NCBI RefSeq assembly: GCF_003130075.1
Contig: NZ_NRCW01000004.1
Location: 62,001 to 126,000, forward strand
Direction of reading: 5' to 3'
DNA from: Aggregatibacter segnis
GTDB taxonomy: Bacteria > Pseudomonadota > Gammaproteobacteria > Enterobacterales > Pasteurellaceae
Length of the DNA: 64,000 nt
Part shown: piece after piece, positions 53,125-59,724 of the stretch
Layout: each line of letters begins with the position of its first letter
How positions within the stretch are numbered: the first letter of the stretch is position 1
Program-made: the position numbers and the translations under genes
The notes under the pieces: model-generated
What the model saw: only the letters and a program-made list of their open reading frames with translations
The model's database searches: none
Told to the model about the DNA's origin: nothing

Positions 53125-54078
53125 ATGGCAAAAGAATCCAATGCATTGCAGTTTCAATTAGAAATTTTACGTTTAATTCCAAAACGCAGTTATATCAGTA
53201 GTCATGAAATTCAACAAAAATTGGAGGACATGGGATTTTCTCGTGATATTCGTAGCATTCAACGTCAATTAAAAAGCCTGTCTGAACAGTTTGATATTGA
53301 ATGCAATACCCTCAGCAAGCCTTACAGTTATCGCTGGAAAGAAAATGCTAAAGGGCTCGATTTGCCAATTTTAAATGAGCAACAATCCTTGGTTCTGATG
53401 TTGGCGAAGCAATATTTAAAAGGCATTTTGCCTGCGAATATCCTCAATTCCATGGAATCCTTTTTTAAGCAGGCAGAATATAACTTGGTCTATGATGTCA
53501 ATAAAAAATCCGGTTCCGAATGGCTAAATAAAGTGGCGATTGCGCCAACCAGCCAACCGTTATTGCCCGCCAAAATTGAGCCCGAAATTTTTGCTCAAAT
53601 TAGCACTGCACTTTATCAAAATCGATTTTTACAGGTGCATTACCGAAGTATTCACGGCAAAGAGCACAAAGCACAAGTTAAGCCACTTGCTTTGGTGCAA
53701 CAAGGCCCGAGTAGTTATTTAGTCGCGCAATATGAACATAGTGATATTTTGCATCTTGCTTTGCATCGTTTGCTTGAGGTTACCGTGAGTACCATGCAAT
53801 TTGAGCGCCCGGATTTTAATTTGAAAGCGTATGTTGAAAGCCAAAAGTTCGGCTTTAGTTATGGCAGAAAAATTCGATTAACGTTCAGAGTAGATAAAGC
53901 GATTGGTGGATTTTTGACAGAAACGCCGTTATCGGTTGATCAAACAGTGAAAGATTGTGGCAGTGAATATGAAATTTCCGCCACGGTCATTGAAAGTGAA
54001 ATGTTGAATTGGTGGATTGCGCATTTTGGCGAAAATTATCAAGAAATTGATCGTGTATATCTCGAGGAAATTTCTTAA
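53125..54078 (+). CDS. WYL-domain transcriptional regulator
   Basis: Regulator (317 aa) with an N-terminal winged HTH (LRLIPKRSYISSHEIQQKLED; DIRSIQRQLKSL), a WYL domain (about 170-235: VHYRSIHGKEHKAQVKPLAL, SSYLVAQY) and a C-terminal WCX-type extension. WYL regulators bind small ligands or DNA ends and often sit beside defence genes (BrxR/CapW type) as repressors. Here a gene remnant and a sirtuin follow on the same strand. The ATG at 53125 is chosen over an upstream open stretch that overlaps the rng terminator. Confidence 0.85.
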   Translation: MAKESNALQFQLEILRLIPKRSYISSHEIQQKLEDMGFSRDIRSIQRQLKSLSEQFDIECNTLSKPYSYRWKENAKGLDLPILNEQQSLVLMLAKQYLKGILPANILNSMESFFKQAEYNLVYDVNKKSGSEWLNKVAIAPTSQPLLPAKIEPEIFAQISTALYQNRFLQVHYRSIHGKEHKAQVKPLALVQQGPSSYLVAQYEHSDILHLALHRLLEVTVSTMQFERPDFNLKAYVESQKFGFSYGRKIRLTFRVDKAIGGFLTETPLSVDQTVKDCGSEYEISATVIESEMLNWWIAHFGENYQEIDRVYLEEIS

Positions 54079-54256
54079 CGACACACATTGTCGCTTTGTG
54101 TTTTATGATGAAGCCATCAACAGAGAGGACATTAAGATAAATCCTTATCAATTGCCTGATAAAGCAGGAATATTTTGGGGCATGATGGGAAGAGATAGAG
54201 TGATTGATGAGATTTTGAAAGTGAGAGGAGAGGAAAAACATGACAGCGAAAAATAA
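54079..54256 (+). pseudogene. 3' remnant of an unidentified gene before the sirtuin
   Basis: An open frame in the WYL gene's other reading frame continues past its stop and encodes FVFYDEAINREDIKINPYQL and PDKAGIFWGMMGRDRVIDEI, ending with a stop that overlaps the sirtuin start by 17 nt. The composition looks coding and its end carries the sirtuin's ribosome site (GAGGAGAGG), as in a coupled operon, but no start or upstream body remains. I do not recognise the family; a macrodomain tail is conceivable because these accompany sirtuins. Confidence 0.45.
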
Positions 54257-54950
54257 ACCAATTTGCGTGGTATTAACGGGAGCTGGAATTAGTGCCGAAA
54301 GTGGCATTCCTACTTTTAGAGCAGAAGATGGTTTGTGGGCAGGGCATAAAGTCGAAGAAGTTTGTACACCTGAAGCCTTACAAAAGAACCGTGTGAAAGT
54401 ACTCGATTTCTATAATCAACGCCGTAAAAATGCGGCAGCGGCTAAGCCGAATGCAGCACATCTCGCCTTAGTTGAACTAGAAAAAGCCTATGATGTGAGA
54501 ATCATCACGCAAAATGTGGATGATTTACATGAGCGAGCAGGAAGCTCAAATGTGTTGCATTTACACGGTGAATTAAACAAAGCGCGCAGTAGCTTTGATG
54601 AAAGTTATATCGTGGATTGTTTTGGCGATCAGAAATTAGACGATAAAGATCCAAACGGATATCCAATGCGGCCTTATATCGTCTTTTTTGGTGAAATGGT
54701 GCCGATGCTAGAACGAGCCATTGAGATTGTTGAACAAGCGGATGTGGTATTAGTGATTGGCACTTCTTTGCAAGTATATCCGGCTAATGGCTTAGTCAAT
54801 GAAGCCCCACGCAATACGCCGATTTACTTAATTGATCCGAATCCCAATACAGGCTTTGTTCGTAAGCAAGTGATTGCAATAAAAGAAAAAGCGGGTGAGG
54901 GCGTTCCGAAAGTGGTAGCTGAGTTATTAGAGAACGTTAAAAACGCATAG
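54240..54950 (+). CDS. Sir2-family NAD-dependent protein deacylase (CobB-like, zinc cysteines absent)
   Basis: Sirtuin (236 aa): GAGISAESGIPTFRAEDGLW at residues 14-33, TQNVDDLHERAG near 90, catalytic His109 in LHLHGEL, and GTSLQVYPANG near 174. YNQR near residues 58-61 matches the Tyr-x-x-Arg pair that marks class III desuccinylase/demalonylase sirtuins such as E. coli CobB. The small zinc module lacks both CxxC pairs: where CobB has RCS and CHCC this protein has RSS and DKDPNG. Its 3' quarter is repeated as a relic at 56961. Confidence 0.88.
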   Translation: MTAKNKPICVVLTGAGISAESGIPTFRAEDGLWAGHKVEEVCTPEALQKNRVKVLDFYNQRRKNAAAAKPNAAHLALVELEKAYDVRIITQNVDDLHERAGSSNVLHLHGELNKARSSFDESYIVDCFGDQKLDDKDPNGYPMRPYIVFFGEMVPMLERAIEIVEQADVVLVIGTSLQVYPANGLVNEAPRNTPIYLIDPNPNTGFVRKQVIAIKEKAGEGVPKVVAELLENVKNA

Positions 54951-55064
54951 AAAAACGACCGCACTTTTCATGCAAATGGCGACTTTGGTCGCTATTTGTT
55001 GTTATTCCCCTTGCTTAAGCATATGCATAATAAGCCTAATGAGCGTTTCTTTTGGTTTCGGATT
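54774..55064. repeat. Direct repeat copy A (sirtuin 3' end plus rhuM 3' end)
   Basis: About 290 bp matching 56961-57252 with roughly 27 differences by eye (about 91% identity). It holds sirtuin codons 179-236, the USS, and the last 17-20 codons of rhuM on the minus strand. The USS is intact here (ACCGCACTT). Confidence 0.9.
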
Positions 55065-55136
55065 GATGGTTGCCGTGGCATTCTCGAGCAATTCGGTTTG
55101 CCCGCGCTTTAGGGAAATATTATTAAATACAATCAT
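55002..55136 (-). pseudogene. Chimeric fragment: ABC-F ATPase 5' end fused in frame to rhuM 3' end
   Basis: A 44-codon minus-strand frame starts with ATG at 55136. Its first part, MIVFNN then SLKRGQTELLENATATINP, is the N-terminus of the YheS-type ABC-F ATPase of Pasteurellaceae, which normally continues PKQKVGLVGKNGCGKS. Instead it switches after PK to KETLIRLIMHMLKQGE, the exact C-terminus of the RhuM protein ending at 57190. Both parents share PKQK codons at the switch, pointing to joining at a short identical stretch. A relic of recombination; a functional peptide is unlikely. The rest of 55137-55275 holds only the promoter of the next gene. Confidence 0.8.
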
Positions 55137-55275
55137 TTTTTTGAATACATCTGAATTTGTGCCTATTTTGCAATATTTTTCCTTTTCTCGGAACAGTCTA
55201 TTCCAATTTTATCGATATTTCTACCTGAAAAAACATGTATAATGACGCTCAACAAATCAATCATGAGGAAATAAA

Positions 55276-56325
55276 ATGAAGCTCTCTATTCTTAATCTCG
55301 CCCCTGTTCGAGAAGGACAAACTTATTTGCAAGCCGTTGAGTCAATGGTAAGTCTTGCAAAACATGCTGAAAATATCGGCATTGAACGCTATTGGATTGC
55401 TGAGCATCATAATATGAAAAATTTGGTGAGTTCAGCGACCGCACTTTTAATTCAGCATACGCTAGCCAATACGAAGACCTTGCGCGTGGGGTCAGGTGGC
55501 GTGATGTTACCGAATCATTCGCCGTATGTAGTAGCTGAGCAATATGGTACACTGGAGACAATTTATCCAAACCGTGTTGAACTCGGTTTAGGGCGTGCTC
55601 CAGGAACGGATATGCAAACGGCTGCAGCACTTCGTCGTGGACGAAACAGTCTAGATTTCCCTGCGGAAATTGCAGAACTTCGTGGTTATTTTAAAGACTG
55701 TAACCCTGTATCAGCTTATCCTTCCGCAGGCTTGAATATACCGTTTTATATTTTGGGATCTAGCACCGAAAGTGCCTATCTTGCGGCAGAGCTTGGCTTG
55801 CCTTACGCCTTTGCTTCACACTTTGCGCCACGCATGATGGAAATGGCGGTGGAGATTTACCGCAAAAACTTCAAACCTTCTACCTATCTTGCTGAACCTT
55901 ATGTCATCTTAGGTGTGAACGCGATTGTCGCTGAAACCGATAAAGAAGCGAAACAATTAGCGACAACACAAACACTATTTTTCTTAAACGTGGTGACTAA
56001 CGCACAACAAAATTTACAACCGCCTATGGCTTCACCTATGGCTTCAGAAGAAGATGTTTGGAAAGCTCAAATGCACGCCCAAAAGAAACCGCACTTTGGC
56101 CCTGTCAATTTCGAGGAAATCCCAATTTACAACCAAGAGCGTGCTGTAGTAGAACAAATGACTGCTTGTTCGCTTATCGGTAGTCCTGAAAGCGTGGATT
56201 TTCAACTCAAGCAATTACGTGAGCGGGTACATTTTGATGAAATTATGGCAGTGAGCTATATTTTTGATGAACAAAAACAAACCCAATCTTACACGATGTT
56301 GAAAGCGATTGTGGACAAGCAATAG
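55276..56325 (+). CDS. Luciferase-like (LLM class) flavin-dependent monooxygenase
   Basis: TIM-barrel bacterial-luciferase-family protein (349 aa) of the YhbW/MsnO8-like group; substrate unknown. Family words: AEHHNMKNLVSSATALL near residue 45, VGSGGVMLPNHSPYVVAEQYGTLE, ELGLGRAPGTD and LIGSPESVDFQLKQL. ATGAGGAAATAAA precedes the ATG. It sits in the segment bounded by the two direct repeats and its promoter region also contains the start of the chimeric ABC-F fragment, divergently. Confidence 0.9.
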   Translation: MKLSILNLAPVREGQTYLQAVESMVSLAKHAENIGIERYWIAEHHNMKNLVSSATALLIQHTLANTKTLRVGSGGVMLPNHSPYVVAEQYGTLETIYPNRVELGLGRAPGTDMQTAAALRRGRNSLDFPAEIAELRGYFKDCNPVSAYPSAGLNIPFYILGSSTESAYLAAELGLPYAFASHFAPRMMEMAVEIYRKNFKPSTYLAEPYVILGVNAIVAETDKEAKQLATTQTLFFLNVVTNAQQNLQPPMASPMASEEDVWKAQMHAQKKPHFGPVNFEEIPIYNQERAVVEQMTACSLIGSPESVDFQLKQLRERVHFDEIMAVSYIFDEQKQTQSYTMLKAIVDKQ

Positions 56326-56338
56326 CGAGACAAAAAGA

Positions 56339-56365
56339 AAAGTGCGGTGAATTTCACCGCACTTT
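56339..56365. terminator. Bidirectional terminator, inverted USS pair
   Basis: AAAGTGCGGTGAA / TTCACCGCACTTT, perfect stem with a minimal centre, between the convergent monooxygenase and glpE. Confidence 0.85.
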
Positions 56366-56378
56366 AAATCAAAAAATA

Positions 56379-56696
56379 CTAATAAGCCGTTTCTATTGGT
56401 AAATCGGCTTTCTCCCAACCATCAAAGCCACCAATGACGCTAAACACATTTTCATAGCCTTGCTCAATAAGGAAAGTTGTCACATTTCGGCTGCTCACGC
56501 CATGATAACAACTAACGATAATCGGGGAGTCAAAGTCCACCTGTTCTTCAAATTGTAAAAAGCTTTGGTTGGTTAAATGAAAAGCCCCTTTCGCATGAGA
56601 ATAGGTGAAACGTTGTGGATCCCGAATGTCTGCAAGCATGGCACCATTTTGTACCATTTCCCAAGCTTGTTCTGGACTAATTTCTTTAAATGACAT
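56379..56696 (-). CDS. glpE: Thiosulfate sulfurtransferase GlpE (rhodanese)
   Basis: Single-domain rhodanese (105 aa) with catalytic Cys63 in the loop CYHGVSSR and N-terminal [22 protein letters not shown]. It transfers sulfur from thiosulfate to cyanide or thiol acceptors. The start overlaps by 11 nt the stop of a truncated transporter gene, the same partner order as H. influenzae HI0680-HI0679. Confidence 0.92.
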   Translation of the reverse strand: MSFKEISPEQAWEMVQNGAMLADIRDPQRFTYSHAKGAFHLTNQSFLQFEEQVDFDSPIIVSCYHGVSSRNVTTFLIEQGYENVFSVIGGFDGWEKADLPIETAY

Positions 56697-56937
56697 GGTT
56701 TATTCCTTTAGCCCGTTGTTTATACACACCATCAAAAATAATCAGACTCATGGTCAATACTAAGCAAATGAATAACGGATAGCTGTCCGCATCCATTTCC
56801 TCTCCAATTAAAAATGAAATAATCACCATCAAAATGGTTTCAACATAGCCCAGCAGGCCAAGTAAATTCATCCATTGCATTTTATTGATGTAAATGGACG
56901 CCGAAGGCGCAAAAGAGCGGTCGATTTTTCGATTGTT
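56686..56937 (-). pseudogene. 3' remnant of an EamA/RarD-type transporter
   Basis: An open frame encoding two membrane segments (LLGLLGYVETILMVIISFLI; YPLFICLVLTMSLIIFDGVY) that match the last part of RarD-like transporters found next to glpE in Haemophilus. The frame closes upstream at 56938 and the eight preceding helices are missing, so this is a truncated tail. A start at 56880 could give a 64-aa product, but that would be a fragment. Confidence 0.75.
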
Positions 56938-56960
56938 TTACAAACGCTCAGGCAAAAGGA

Positions 56961-57137
56961 GTGTATCCAGCCAATGGTTTAGTCAATGAAGCCCCAAGCA
57001 AAGCGCCGATTTACTTAATTGATCCGAATCCAAATACAGGCTTTGTACGCAAGCAAGTGATTGCAATAAAAGAAAAAGCGGGGACAGGTGTACCGAATGT
57101 GGTAGCAGAGTTATTGGAGAATGTGAAAAACACATAG
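56961..57137 (+). pseudogene. 3' relic of a second sirtuin gene
   Basis: 58 codons plus stop, beginning VYPANGLVNEAP and ending ENVKNT, in frame and without internal stops. It equals residues 179-236 of the sirtuin at 54240 with few amino acid changes although many codons differ, so it derives from a related functional gene, not from a decaying copy. Nothing of the N-terminal three quarters is present. The remaining bases of 56938-57189 hold only the mutated USS. Confidence 0.8.
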
Positions 57138-57252
57138 AAAAACGACCGTACTTTTCACGCAAATAGCGACTTTGGTCGCTATTTGTTGGTTATTCCCCTT
57201 GCTTAAGCATATGCATAATAAGCCTAATGAGCGTTTCTTTTTGTTTCGGATC
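56961..57252. repeat. Direct repeat copy B (sirtuin relic plus rhuM 3' end)
   Basis: Counterpart of 54774-55064, about 2187 bp away in the same orientation. The USS between the two gene ends is mutated here (ACCGTACTT). Similarity begins at sirtuin codon 179 and stops where copy A switches to ABC-F sequence. Confidence 0.9.
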
Positions 57253-58131
57253 AGATTCGGCAACTAATAACGTGAGTGCAGCAAGCCCGGTATCATTGAT
57301 AACCGGATAGCCATTATGATCAAACAAACGGCCATTTCGATGTAAGAAATCCACAAATAAAAACGCTCCGCTACGTTTATTACCGTCTGAAAAAGGATGG
57401 TTTTTGACGACGAAATACAGTAAATGTGCGGCTTTTGCTTCAATGCTTGGGTAGGCAGGTTCACCAAATACACTTTGATCTAAATTGCCTAAAATGGAAG
57501 ATAGGCCATCATCTCGTTCACGTCCAAATAGATCGCTTGCTTCACCTTTTGCCATAAGCTGTGCTTTTAACTCGGCCAGTGCAGAACAGGCTTCGGAATA
57601 GGTGGGCAACATACCGCCTTGCTGGGTTTGCGGTTCGGCAAGTAAACCTTCATCATATTGTTGTAGCCATAAAAACGTATGCGTATAACGGCTGACAATA
57701 TCCACTAATCCACGACCGCTTTCTAGTGTTAATGCTGAGGAATTTGCCGTTTTTTGAATAAGTGCAAGCGCTTGTTCCAGTTCATGTGCGTTTTGCTTTA
57801 AACGCTGTTGGTTAATGGTATAGCCTTGAGTTAGGTACTCTTTTAAACGAGCGGTTGCCCAACGACGGAAATTAACACCTTGTTTAGACTTTACTCGATA
57901 ACCAACAGAGATAATCATATCTAAATCATAATGTTCAATTTCACGATTGACTTGGCGTTTACCCTCTTGGCGAACTATCCGGAATTTCCGGATAGTTGAT
58001 TCTTTTTCAAGTTCTTCTTCATCAAAGATATTAGTAATATGCTCATTGATGGTGCGAACATCTTTACCAAATAACATAGCCATCTGCGCCTGAGAAAGCC
58101 AAACCGTATCCTTTTCAAATCTAACTTCCAC
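57190..58131 (-). CDS. RhuM-Fic family protein
   Basis: Two-domain protein (313 aa from GTG). The N-terminal RhuM (virulence RhuM, KilA/ORF6N-like) part has TVWLSQAQMAMLFGKDVRTI and DMIISVGYRVKSKQGVNFRRWA; the C-terminal Fic/Doc part has HPFSDGNKRSGAFLF, the catalytic loop of AMP-transferases. RhuM-Fic proteins are widespread in mobile regions and function is unproven. No ATG gives the full N-terminus: similarity runs upstream of 58131 (YGKTHTTQVEVRF) in a frame open to 58206 with no ATG, GTG or TTG, so the true start may be lost or non-canonical. Confidence 0.85.
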   Translation of the reverse strand: MEVRFEKDTVWLSQAQMAMLFGKDVRTINEHITNIFDEEELEKESTIRKFRIVRQEGKRQVNREIEHYDLDMIISVGYRVKSKQGVNFRRWATARLKEYLTQGYTINQQRLKQNAHELEQALALIQKTANSSALTLESGRGLVDIVSRYTHTFLWLQQYDEGLLAEPQTQQGGMLPTYSEACSALAELKAQLMAKGEASDLFGRERDDGLSSILGNLDQSVFGEPAYPSIEAKAAHLLYFVVKNHPFSDGNKRSGAFLFVDFLHRNGRLFDHNGYPVINDTGLAALTLLVAESDPKQKETLIRLIMHMLKQGE

Positions 58132-58178
58132 TTGTGTCGTGTGAGTTTTCCCGTAAAAAGGTTGGTTTTTAATCGTTG

Positions 58179-58198
58179 CTATATTTTGATTTATATAG
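58179..58198. promoter_or_regulatory. Possible ModE-like dyad upstream of modD
   Basis: CTATAT-N8-ATATAG at 58179-58198, preceded by ATCGTTG, loosely resembles the ModE operator (ATCGYTATATA and its inverse). It lies about 65 bp before modD. The outer bases pair poorly. Confidence 0.3.
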
Positions 58199-58262
58199 AC
58201 AATATTCTAAATCCTGTTATTGGGGACCATTGCATTTAGGACGATTTATTTAAGGAGAACAC

Positions 58263-59111
58263 ATGATTTATTTTTCAGATAAAGAATTAGACGATTTTTT
58301 ATTGGAGGATATTTATCGTGGTGATTTGACAACGCGTGCTCTTGATTTGGGCAATGTGCCGGCGAGAATTTTATTTAAACGTAAAAATGCTGGTATTGTG
58401 GCGGGAATTAGCGTAGCAGAAAAATTGCTGAGAAAACTGGATCTTGAACCGCAGGTTTATGTGCAGGAAGGTGAAAACGTTGACGCCGGCACGGTGCTGT
58501 TAAGTGCGGTGGGTTTTGGCGACAAATTACATCAGGCATGGAAAGTGGTTCAGTTGGTGTTGGAGTGGTCTTGTGGCGTGGCACAATACACGGCGGACAT
58601 GATCGCTAATGCCAAAGCCATCAATCCCCATGCGGTAGTGGCTTGCACCCGTAAAAGCATTCCGAATACCCGAAAGCTGGCGACCAATGCCGTGTTGGCT
58701 GCGGGCGGGCATATTCATCGTCAAGGCATTAGTGAAACATTGTTGGTGTTTACCAATCATCGCAACTTGCTTGCGGAACCCGATAATTGGACGGCAATCG
58801 TGGAACGCTTAAGACGGGAAGCACCGGAAAATAAAATTACCCTGGAAGCGGATAATTTCAGTCAATTTGAACAAATGCTCGATGCCGAACCGGATATTAT
58901 TCAGCTGGATAAATGGTCGGTGGATGACGTGAAACGGGCACTGTCTTTGGTGGCGGCAAGCGGTAAAAAAATCATCCTGTCTGTTGCCGGTGGTGTGAAT
59001 AAAAATAATGTTGCTGATTATGCCAAGTTGGGCATTCATTTATTTATCACCTCCGCCCCTTATTACGCCCCACCGGAAGATATTAAAGTGGTGATTGAAC
59101 GGCAGCCTTAA
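58263..59111 (+). CDS. modD: ModD, NadC-like phosphoribosyltransferase associated with molybdenum transport
   Basis: Protein of 282 aa with the type II quinolinate phosphoribosyltransferase fold: [59 protein letters not shown] and the C-terminal [17 protein letters not shown]. The opening [15 protein letters not shown] and the SAPYYA ending favour ModD over NadC; its reaction is not established. modABC are not adjacent. ATG 58263 follows AAGGAGAAC. Confidence 0.85.
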   Translation: MIYFSDKELDDFLLEDIYRGDLTTRALDLGNVPARILFKRKNAGIVAGISVAEKLLRKLDLEPQVYVQEGENVDAGTVLLSAVGFGDKLHQAWKVVQLVLEWSCGVAQYTADMIANAKAINPHAVVACTRKSIPNTRKLATNAVLAAGGHIHRQGISETLLVFTNHRNLLAEPDNWTAIVERLRREAPENKITLEADNFSQFEQMLDAEPDIIQLDKWSVDDVKRALSLVAASGKKIILSVAGGVNKNNVADYAKLGIHLFITSAPYYAPPEDIKVVIERQP

Positions 59112-59178
59112 AAAAACACGGCGAAAAACAACCGCACTTTTCGATTAAAAGTCTCATTTGGTATTCGCGCTGTGGCGG

Positions 59179-59514
59179 TTAAATGCAACCGCCGCAACTG
59201 CCACAACGCCAGTCTTCCGGGTTCACCGCTTGATAAAATGCGCGCATGTAGTTTTCTTCCAAGGGAATGTCGTATTGAATAAATAAATCTGACAGCCAAT
59301 CCATGTTGGCTAAAATCCAGTCGCTTTCATCCAAGCCTTCTAAATAAAGCTCATCTTCGGGATCAATAAAATTATAGATATTTCTGGTGCCCATATCTTT
59401 ATCACGGCGTTCAGCGGGGAGGTCGAGTGGAATGTCGTTATAGCGAATATCCCAATGTCCTAAGCAGAGCGTATGCCCTTTTGCCGTCCATTCGGCTTTA
59501 AATGGATTTTGCAT
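59179..59514 (-). CDS. Conserved hypothetical protein with a C-terminal CxxCxxC motif
   Basis: Acidic protein (111 aa), not recognised. It has an even charged/aromatic composition with DWILANMDWLSDLFIQYDIP and ends RCGSCGGCI, a compact CxxCxxC likely to bind a metal or to be redox active. It has no signal peptide and no membrane segment. It faces modD convergently, and the 210-nt gap to tldD carries only a weak AGGGG / CCCCT hairpin near 59540. Confidence 0.6.
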   Translation of the reverse strand: MQNPFKAEWTAKGHTLCLGHWDIRYNDIPLDLPAERRDKDMGTRNIYNFIDPEDELYLEGLDESDWILANMDWLSDLFIQYDIPLEENYMRAFYQAVNPEDWRCGSCGGCI

Positions 59515-59724
59515 AACCTGTTACTTAATTGGAAAAAACAAGGGGTTCAGTATAATCCCCTATAAAAAATGAGCCATACTACAAAGACGGTAATCTGAAA
59601 GCTGATGACAAAACAGATCTACACCAATCATATCTAAAAGTGATTAGCCTTTCCCCGAGAGCGTGAATTCGCTATAATTTGTGCATTTTTTATCAATCTA
59701 TTTTTCGATATAAGTAAATATTTC

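Noticed and set aside
54970-55242. 90-codon plus-strand open frame after the sirtuin
   Set aside because: It runs across the repeat and the antisense of the chimeric ABC-F/rhuM fragment; no family resemblance and no ribosome site.
55276-56696. Monooxygenase-glpE segment as a transposon or integron cassette
   Set aside because: No transposase, integrase, terminal inverted repeats or target duplication; the flanking repeats are gene ends, not element ends.
57190-58131. RhuM-Fic as half of a Phd-Doc toxin-antitoxin pair
   Set aside because: No small antitoxin gene lies next to it; the Fic domain is fused to RhuM, a different architecture.
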